Positions 59,666 through 64,000 of a DNA stretch of 64,000 nt are shown here, in pieces; the stretch's first letter is position 1; every line of letters begins with the position of its first letter. The notes beneath the pieces were generated by a model. It did not search any database, was not told where the DNA came from, and saw only the letters and a program-made list of their open reading frames with translations. Made by a program: the position numbers and the translations under genes. The stretch comes from CAJXMH01 sp040220135 (lineage in GTDB: Bacteria > Bacteroidota > Bacteroidia > Flavobacteriales_E > Vicingaceae): positions 124,001 through 188,000 of the forward strand of contig JAVJTT010000013.1 of NCBI GenBank assembly GCA_040220135.1, in the 5' to 3' direction.

Positions 59666-60721
59666 TTAATGTGTTGAATGACTATTTTTTAATTTGAAGT
59701 CAAAATTATATGCTTCATGGCAGTTTTTATAGCGGTAGTTAATGACCCGAGGAAGCCAATAGCCAACTAGCTTTTTAGCTTGTAACTGAGATCGGACTTC
59801 ATCCTTTAACAGAGTAGTTAGTGTTTCTAGTGAAAAGTCTTTCTTACAAAGTAAATGATACCGGTATAATTTGGCAATTATTCCTACCCCCATACTGTAA
59901 AGCGTAAAAAGCAGAAAGTCTTTATTGTGAGTTTTAAAAGGGCATTTCTTGAGCAAGGAAAACGCAATCATTCTTTGTTGGTCAAGATCGTTTGCAATTT
60001 GAGTTAAGTTAGTTCGGCAAGTACCAAAGGTTCTTAGCTTATTTTTTAGGTCCTTATACAGGTCTTGAGCATCATTGCAAAATTGAATGTAGCCACCCAC
60101 CTCATACCATGTTCTTTCTTCTAATTCATTGATTTCACCCTCCAACATGGCTCGAATGTAAAGCAGACTATAGCCGCCTTTTTCAATGCAAATTCGGTCT
60201 ACCTCTGTTTTAGAAATTTTAGGGTCAAACTGTCGTATACTTTCGATTTGAGCTTCATAAAGTAGCTCATAGTAATGTCTGACGGCTTCTGCTGATTTTC
60301 CTAGGGAATCGAAAAAAGTATGGTAGAGTAAACTGTAAAGCTTGAAAATATCTCTTTCTATTAAACTATTTTTCGAAGGTCTTTTCAATGCTTTGATCTC
60401 AGCTAATTCCAAGTCTAAATCGTCTATAATGAGATCACAAATCGCTACTACGGCGCCACTAAGAAGGTAGTTCCTTCTTTGGCTCGAGCTAGACTTTATT
60501 CCCTTCACTTCATTTAGCATTTCGGCAGAGTATATGAATTCAGCCATGTACCACTGCATTTTTGAAAGGGCATTAAATGGAACCTTTGGGTCTTTGCTTA
60601 AATCAAATTCAGCGGTGTATTCCTGCAGTAGTTTTTTTGCCTCACGGTGATACTTTGAATTGGGGTGATTAAACTTTTGGATGTTGAAAATTGATTTGAT
60701 CAATTTCGAGAAAAGGTTCAT
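59666..60721 (-). CDS. Class I isoprenoid biosynthesis enzyme-like protein
   Basis: 351 residues, all-helical, no signal peptide. Two acidic motifs lie where class I terpene/prenyl synthases bind Mg-diphosphate: ICDLIIDDLDLELAEI (D96, D100, D101) and QFCNDAQDLYKDLKNK (N216, D217, D220, D224) following EVGGY, with an Arg (R236) just after in TFGTCRTNL. The spacing of about 120 residues between motifs fits the class I fold. NCBI-style naming for such proteins is class 1 isoprenoid biosynthesis enzyme. The product is unknown. Neighbours on the same strand are a GGR-like oxidoreductase downstream and a decayed methyltransferase upstream. Confidence 0.72.
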   Translation of the reverse strand: MNLFSKLIKSIFNIQKFNHPNSKYHREAKKLLQEYTAEFDLSKDPKVPFNALSKMQWYMAEFIYSAEMLNEVKGIKSSSSQRRNYLLSGAVVAICDLIIDDLDLELAEIKALKRPSKNSLIERDIFKLYSLLYHTFFDSLGKSAEAVRHYYELLYEAQIESIRQFDPKISKTEVDRICIEKGGYSLLYIRAMLEGEINELEERTWYEVGGYIQFCNDAQDLYKDLKNKLRTFGTCRTNLTQIANDLDQQRMIAFSLLKKCPFKTHNKDFLLFTLYSMGVGIIAKLYRYHLLCKKDFSLETLTTLLKDEVRSQLQAKKLVGYWLPRVINYRYKNCHEAYNFDFKLKNSHSTH

Positions 60722-60847
60722 AGGTTAATTGTTATGTTGAGGGTTTCTCAAAGTCAGCCCCTAAAATCAAGAAACTAAAGTAAACTTCTTTTGCTTTTGT
60801 GCTGAAAATTATTGGGAATAGATTTTTAGTTCTTCAATGGAGAGAAT

Positions 60848-61209
60848 GTCACAAATGACTTAACCGTTCGGCATCATTTTCATGTATCGGTTTATGGGAA
60901 ATGTCGGCAGGATTGGGTTTTAAAGTATCAGCAATTAAGATCTTGCCATCACTTTTTAGAATACGTTTCATTTCCTTGAAGAAGTCCGCTTTATTTTGGG
61001 TGGAGCCTAAACTTTCGATGGCATTCCTTCATTTCTCCCAGCTCGATCAACACTTAGTTTAAAATTAAAATAGCTTCTGTCGTTCTCATAGTGGTATCCC
61101 AAACCCCATGATGAAGTCCCATGGGTTTCTCCATTTCCCACCACAGCCGGTAGTTTACTTCGGTTTGGTCGTAATTATCTTCTTTGTCTTGCTAGATAAA
61201 TTTTTCCAT
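60848..61209 (-). pseudogene. Decayed SAM-dependent methyltransferase
   Basis: The N-terminal piece begins MEKFI at 61209, then after a TAG (61192-61194) reads QDKEDNYDQTEVNYRLWWEM and GLHHGVWDTTMRTTEAILIL, hits a TAA and goes on in frame as VLIELGEMKE. The C-terminal piece (61025-60848) is one frame off and reads NAIESLGSTQNKADFFKEMK then RILKSDGKILIADTLKPNPA, ending at a TGA. The ends match class I methyltransferases; roughly 100-150 residues with the SAM-binding glycine motif are missing at the junction near 61025. Two nonsense mutations plus an internal deletion with a frame change make it a clear fossil. Confidence 0.85.
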
Positions 61210-61275
61210 TGAAGTAATGATTGAAAAGCAAGATCAGCGAAAAAATGAGCTTGACTTACAACTGATGTAGCAGTC

Positions 61276-61446
61276 TTATTTTTTTACCTTTTTCTTTTTT
61301 GCAATTGTGGCTCCAATAATCAGGGCAAAACCGACGAAGAAACTGTATAATGCGCTAGTCATTTCATCAGATCGAGCTAGTTGAATAATGGCAAAAAAGA
61401 TACTGAGCAAACCAATGGTCAATACAATAGGAGTTACCTTTTTCAT
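61276..61446 (-). CDS. Small two-helix membrane protein
   Basis: 56 residues from the ATG at 61446 (MKKVTPIVLTIGLLSIFFAI), with two membrane helices and a lysine-rich tail (KKKKVKK). A purine-rich AGGGAG ribosome-binding-like sequence lies just upstream of this ATG. A longer frame starts at 61485 but would extend into the regulatory region. No family recognised. Divergent from the PadR regulator gene with a palindrome between them. Confidence 0.6.
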   Translation of the reverse strand: MKKVTPIVLTIGLLSIFFAIIQLARSDEMTSALYSFFVGFALIIGATIAKKKKVKK

Positions 61447-61479
61447 CTCCCTAAGATAAAAATAAAATACAATAAAAAT

Positions 61480-61500
61480 ATACATAAGACTTTTATGTAT
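61480..61500. promoter_or_regulatory. Palindromic operator candidate for PadR regulator
   Basis: ATACATAA (61480-61487), GACTT, TTATGTAT (61493-61500): 8-bp perfect arms, in the divergent intergenic region, 12 nt before the -7 box of the PadR gene. PadR proteins bind AT-rich dyads of this general size. Confidence 0.5.
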
Positions 61501-61512
61501 AAGAATTAAATG

Positions 61513-61520
61513 TATATTTG
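61513..61520 (+). promoter_or_regulatory. -7 box TATATTTG, 4 nt before PadR ATG
   Basis: Perfect TAnnTTTG match; CTCT separates it from the ATG at 61525. The box rules out the upstream in-frame ATG at 61510. Confidence 0.55.
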
Positions 61521-61524
61521 CTCT

Positions 61525-61875
61525 ATGTATTCAAAAGAAATTATAAAAGGAACGCTCAAACCCATTATCCTCAAACTCTTGCAAGAGAAAGAGCGCATGT
61601 ACGGTTATGAGATCACTCAAGCGGTAAAAGATTTAACCGCCGATAAAATCAAGATAACCGAAGGTGCGCTTTACCCATTGCTTCACAAGTTAGAAGCAGA
61701 AGGAGTAGTTTTTACTGAAAAGGAAAACATTGGTAAACGGGTTCGAAAATATTATGCGCTGACCCCTAGTGGGAAAGAAAAAACCAAAGAATTAATTGAT
61801 GAGTTCGTTGACTTTATGGCGACGATGAAACACATATTTGAACCCAATCTTCAGCCAGGATATGGCACAGCTTAA
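61525..61875 (+). CDS. PadR family transcriptional regulator
   Basis: 116 residues from the ATG at 61525 (MYSKEIIKGTLKPIILKLLQ). PadR winged helix: MYGYEITQAVKDLT, ITEGALYPLLHKLEAEG with the family's ALYPLLHKLE signature, YYALTPSGKEKTKEL. The C-terminal helix forms the dimer. It likely represses its own operon, with the downstream GldL-like membrane protein whose start lies inside its 3' end, through the palindrome at 61480-61500. Confidence 0.92.
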   Translation: MYSKEIIKGTLKPIILKLLQEKERMYGYEITQAVKDLTADKIKITEGALYPLLHKLEAEGVVFTEKENIGKRVRKYYALTPSGKEKTKELIDEFVDFMATMKHIFEPNLQPGYGTA

Positions 61876-62575
61876 GCAACATCAGGTAGATTCAATTTAT
61901 GATTTGTTGTTGAATCATGGAGTTAGCTATGAATCTCTTCAATTAGACTTGCTCGACCATATGTGTTGTATGGTAGAACAAAAAATGGACAACGGTTTGG
62001 AATTCGAAGAATCCCTTTCATTGTCCACTCAAGAATTTGGTCTCTCTCATTTATCCGAAATCCAAGAGGCCACATTCCATTTATTAACCTTAAAATTAAA
62101 CAAAATGAAAAAGGTAGTTGGCACTGTTGCCATTTTAACGGCTGTTTCTGTAATAGCTGGAATTATTTTTAAAATGAATCATTATCCCGGAGCGGGATTA
62201 TTAATTTCCGTAGGATTTACTTTAGCCGCATTGGCTGTTTTCCCCTCCATGATGTATTTTGACTTGAAGAACCAAAGTAATTGGGTTCAAAAAGGAGCGA
62301 CCATCAGCGGCTATTTAGCTGGTATGCTCTTAAGCATGGCCACCTTATTTAAGTTTATGCATTGGCCCGGCTTTTTTATGCTTTACTACGGTGGCTTGAT
62401 TTCAATGGTGTTTATCTTTTTACCCTTATATACTTTCAGAAGTTATAAGACTCAAGAGAATAAACTCTTTGCTTTGGCTAAGTCTATGTTAATCATGGCA
62501 GGAGTAGTAACGATTTGGGCATCTTATCGAATAGCCGAGCACGCTCGAGCCATTGCTGAAATGGCAGCACAATAA
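61862..62575 (+). CDS. Membrane protein with GldL-like FKxxHxPG motifs
   Basis: 237 residues from the ATG at 61862 (MAQLKQHQVDSIYDLLLNHG), overlapping the PadR gene by 14 nt. The N-terminal 80 residues are a helical cytosolic domain (LLDHMCCMVEQKM with two Cys), as in proteins paired with PadR regulators. Then come four to six membrane helices in which the motifs IFKMNHYPGAG and LFKFMHWPGFF recur after a helix, similar to the start of the gliding-motility motor protein GldL. An energised membrane role is conceivable but unproved. Confidence 0.75.
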   Translation: MAQLKQHQVDSIYDLLLNHGVSYESLQLDLLDHMCCMVEQKMDNGLEFEESLSLSTQEFGLSHLSEIQEATFHLLTLKLNKMKKVVGTVAILTAVSVIAGIIFKMNHYPGAGLLISVGFTLAALAVFPSMMYFDLKNQSNWVQKGATISGYLAGMLLSMATLFKFMHWPGFFMLYYGGLISMVFIFLPLYTFRSYKTQENKLFALAKSMLIMAGVVTIWASYRIAEHARAIAEMAAQ

Positions 62576-62621
62576 GCACCATCAACTTTCATTAGCCTGA
62601 AAAGGCAAAATTTTTAAAACC

Positions 62622-63518
62622 ATGAAAAATTTGAATTTACATGCCCTTTATTGGGGCTTGATGGGAATGCTTGCGCTTATTTTTGGCTGTCAGCCAGAAG
62701 CCATTCAAGCTTATGCACCCACAGAGAAGTATCCTGAAGATACTATTTTAGAGTCGATTGAAAGCAAGCGAGCCATGATTGTGGTGGCCCACGATGATGA
62801 CATGTGTGCCACTTCCGGAACGGTTGCTTTGTTGAATCAAAAGGGTTGGGAAATTGCGGTAGTTAGCATGTCAAAAACGCAAAGTCGCAATGAAGCGCAA
62901 AGAAAAGCCTGTATGCCCATTATGGATACCGTTTTTTTTGCTCAACTCAGCCCTGAACAGATCCGCAACGATTTAGATAGCGTAGAGAAAGCTTATGAGG
63001 CTTTTCCAAAAGCTAACTTTGATCAAGTGTTTAGTCGTTCTCTGCTTGAAGCGGAATACAGTAAATACATCAACGCTTTTCAACCAACTGTCATTTTTAC
63101 CCTCGATAGTAGTTTAGGCGGTTACGGTCATCCGGAACATGTTTTTGTTAGTCAAATGGTACTTGATATGGCCAAGACGGGCAAAATCTCACCGGCTTAC
63201 ATTTATCAAAGTGTGTTTACCGACCATATGGAAGAGTCCATTATGGAACGACACTCTAAAAGGATGAAAAGCTGGGGCTTTCCTGGAGATGGTTGGGATA
63301 AAGCGAAGTCAATCTATGGAGTAGAAGAAGGTATGCCTGAACCTACTGTTGAAATTGATATTCGAAAAGTAGCTGAATTAAAAATGAACTACTTGAGATC
63401 TTACAATGAAAAGGAAAGAAGTAAAATTGGCTTTTTTCTGCCGGCCTTTGAAGACTATACCCCCGAGGAGTATTTTGGTGTTTTCAACAGAGAGTTTTTT
63501 CACATCGTAAAAATCTGA
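62622..63518 (+). CDS. PIG-L family deacetylase lipoprotein
   Basis: 298 residues. Lipoprotein signal ending in ALIFGCQ, then the LmbE/PIG-L fold with zinc motif MIVVAHDDDMCATSG (AHxDD form) and GYGHPEHVFVSQM. Family members remove N-acetyl groups from GlcNAc-like or mycothiol/bacillithiol precursors; this one would act in the envelope. Substrate unknown. Separated by 46 nt from the GldL-like gene, with a tiny hairpin (GCCT-GAAA-AGGC) between. Confidence 0.88.
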   Translation: MKNLNLHALYWGLMGMLALIFGCQPEAIQAYAPTEKYPEDTILESIESKRAMIVVAHDDDMCATSGTVALLNQKGWEIAVVSMSKTQSRNEAQRKACMPIMDTVFFAQLSPEQIRNDLDSVEKAYEAFPKANFDQVFSRSLLEAEYSKYINAFQPTVIFTLDSSLGGYGHPEHVFVSQMVLDMAKTGKISPAYIYQSVFTDHMEESIMERHSKRMKSWGFPGDGWDKAKSIYGVEEGMPEPTVEIDIRKVAELKMNYLRSYNEKERSKIGFFLPAFEDYTPEEYFGVFNREFFHIVKI

Positions 63519-63600
63519 TCGTTCGTGCTTCTTTTTAAAAGCTTGTTTTGTAGAACAATCAGTTAAGAACAAGCGACTAGTTAAACAGTTTGGGAAGCCT

Positions 63601-63632
63601 AAGCCCTTGCACTTTGTGTAAGGGCTTTTTAT
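63601..63632. terminator. Bidirectional terminator
   Basis: AAGCCCTTGCAC - TTT - GTGTAAGGGCTT (63601-63627) with one mismatch, followed by TTT. Between the convergent PIG-L and GNAT genes. Confidence 0.8.
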
Positions 63633-63654
63633 TTCTCTTTCTTAATTAAGGCTA

Positions 63655-64000
63655 TTATAGTGGTTGCTCCATGGTTTTCCTTAAATTTCTAAAGCCGGAA
63701 TTTTTAAAAAACACACTAGCCTTTTGATTCAGCTTCCAATGCTCAGTTCTAATCTCCTTGATCTTTTTTTCTTTTGCTACCTCAATTAGCTTTTTTAGTA
63801 GCTGCTGCCCTATACCTTTAGCTTGGAACTGATTTAAGACGGCAATTTGATCGATCAACAAAAAATGATGCGCGTATTGAAAGGGATTTTCCTTTCGCTG
63901 AATATGGAAAGCCAAGATGTAACCAACCGCTTTTTCATCTTTTTCAGCCACAAAGGCAATGGTGTTTGAATCGGCAAGCTTTTCTTTCATAAAGCGTTCT
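63655..64000 (-). CDS. GNAT family acetyltransferase (5' end outside window)
   Basis: The frame remains open to the window edge (reading E-R-F before the internal ATG at 63990), and a GNAT N-terminal alpha-beta unit is missing, so the gene continues to the right. Visible: AFVAEKDEKAVGYILAFHIQ, the acetyl-CoA site IAVLNQFQAKGIGQQLLKKL (Q/RxxGxG/A form QAKGIG), and the C-terminal HWKLNQKASVFFKNSGFRNL. Substrate unknown. Confidence 0.85.
   Translation of the reverse strand, partial: ERFMKEKLADSNTIAFVAEKDEKAVGYILAFHIQRKENPFQYAHHFLLIDQIAVLNQFQAKGIGQQLLKKLIEVAKEKKIKEIRTEHWKLNQKASVFFKNSGFRNLRKTMEQPL

Noticed and set aside
1..64000. CRISPR arrays, tRNA or rRNA genes, transposases, prophage or conjugation genes
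   Set aside because: None was seen on reading both strands; the repeats present are short palindromes and degenerate purine-rich units.

Overview
The window looks like chromosomal DNA of a marine-type member of the Bacteroidota, most likely a Flavobacteriales relative of the Cryomorphaceae/Schleiferiaceae (lineage is inference). The base composition is AT-rich. Promoters match the Bacteroidota form (TAnnTTTG -7 box). There are two type IX secretion C-terminal sorting domains, a DUF4293 protein, TPR-SpoIIE and TPR-HisKA_2 signalling proteins, an OmpL47-type repeat protein and the gene order zapA - 6S RNA - rny. I see no tRNA, rRNA, CRISPR array, transposase, prophage or plasmid function. This is mostly core genome with small accessory patches.

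Layout. 1-9.3 kb: mostly minus-strand sensor and envelope genes (two-component-type propeller sensor, TPR-SpoIIE phosphatase, lipoprotein, YdcF-like protein, carboxypeptidase-regulatory-like protein, M23 peptidase), with intergenic regions full of small repeats. 9.4-11.9 kb: coiled-coil protein, zapA, a 6S RNA that I fold from the sequence, and rny. 12-20 kb: alpha-2-macroglobulin lipoprotein and pbpC. 20-23 kb: creD, a winged-helix regulator and a membrane partner, with a shared inverted-repeat operator. 23-27.4 kb: FemAB-like protein, DUF4293, phosphoesterase, aroB-aroA. 27.4-31.3 kb: HhH/beta-barrel protein with a PorV/PorQ-like partner, and a PlsC-like acyltransferase. 31.4-33.4 kb: response regulator with a frameshifted histidine kinase. 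33.5-41.1 kb: two DoxX-like genes, M49 peptidase, ThuA-T9SS protein, D15-type barrel and acs. 41-46.3 kb: OmpL47 repeat protein, GNAT plus class V aminotransferase pair, pirin, lipoprotein. 46.4-50.1 kb: rplS-trmD, mltG, phosphohexomutase. 50-58 kb: T9SS protein, orphan kinase, pyrC, DAO oxidoreductase, M3 peptidase. 58-61.2 kb: a putative isoprenoid locus (geranylgeranyl-reductase-like enzyme, class I isoprenoid-synthase-like protein and a decayed methyltransferase). 61.3-64 kb: PadR regulator with a GldL-like membrane protein, PIG-L deacetylase, partial GNAT.

The most interesting points are: (i) a 6S RNA whose apical part carries two tandem palindromes of a family also seen elsewhere in the window; (ii) a different palindrome inserted in frame in a SpoIIE phosphatase domain; (iii) the isoprenoid-like locus with its methyltransferase fossil; (iv) a nearly identical dyad operator in front of two creD-region transcription units; and (v) six genes whose start codon lies exactly 4 nt after a -7 box, which predicts leaderless mRNAs. 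Several gene starts were moved downstream of the longest possible start because a promoter box, an RNA gene or the family N-terminus requires it. All domain calls are from reading the sequence; no database search was run.
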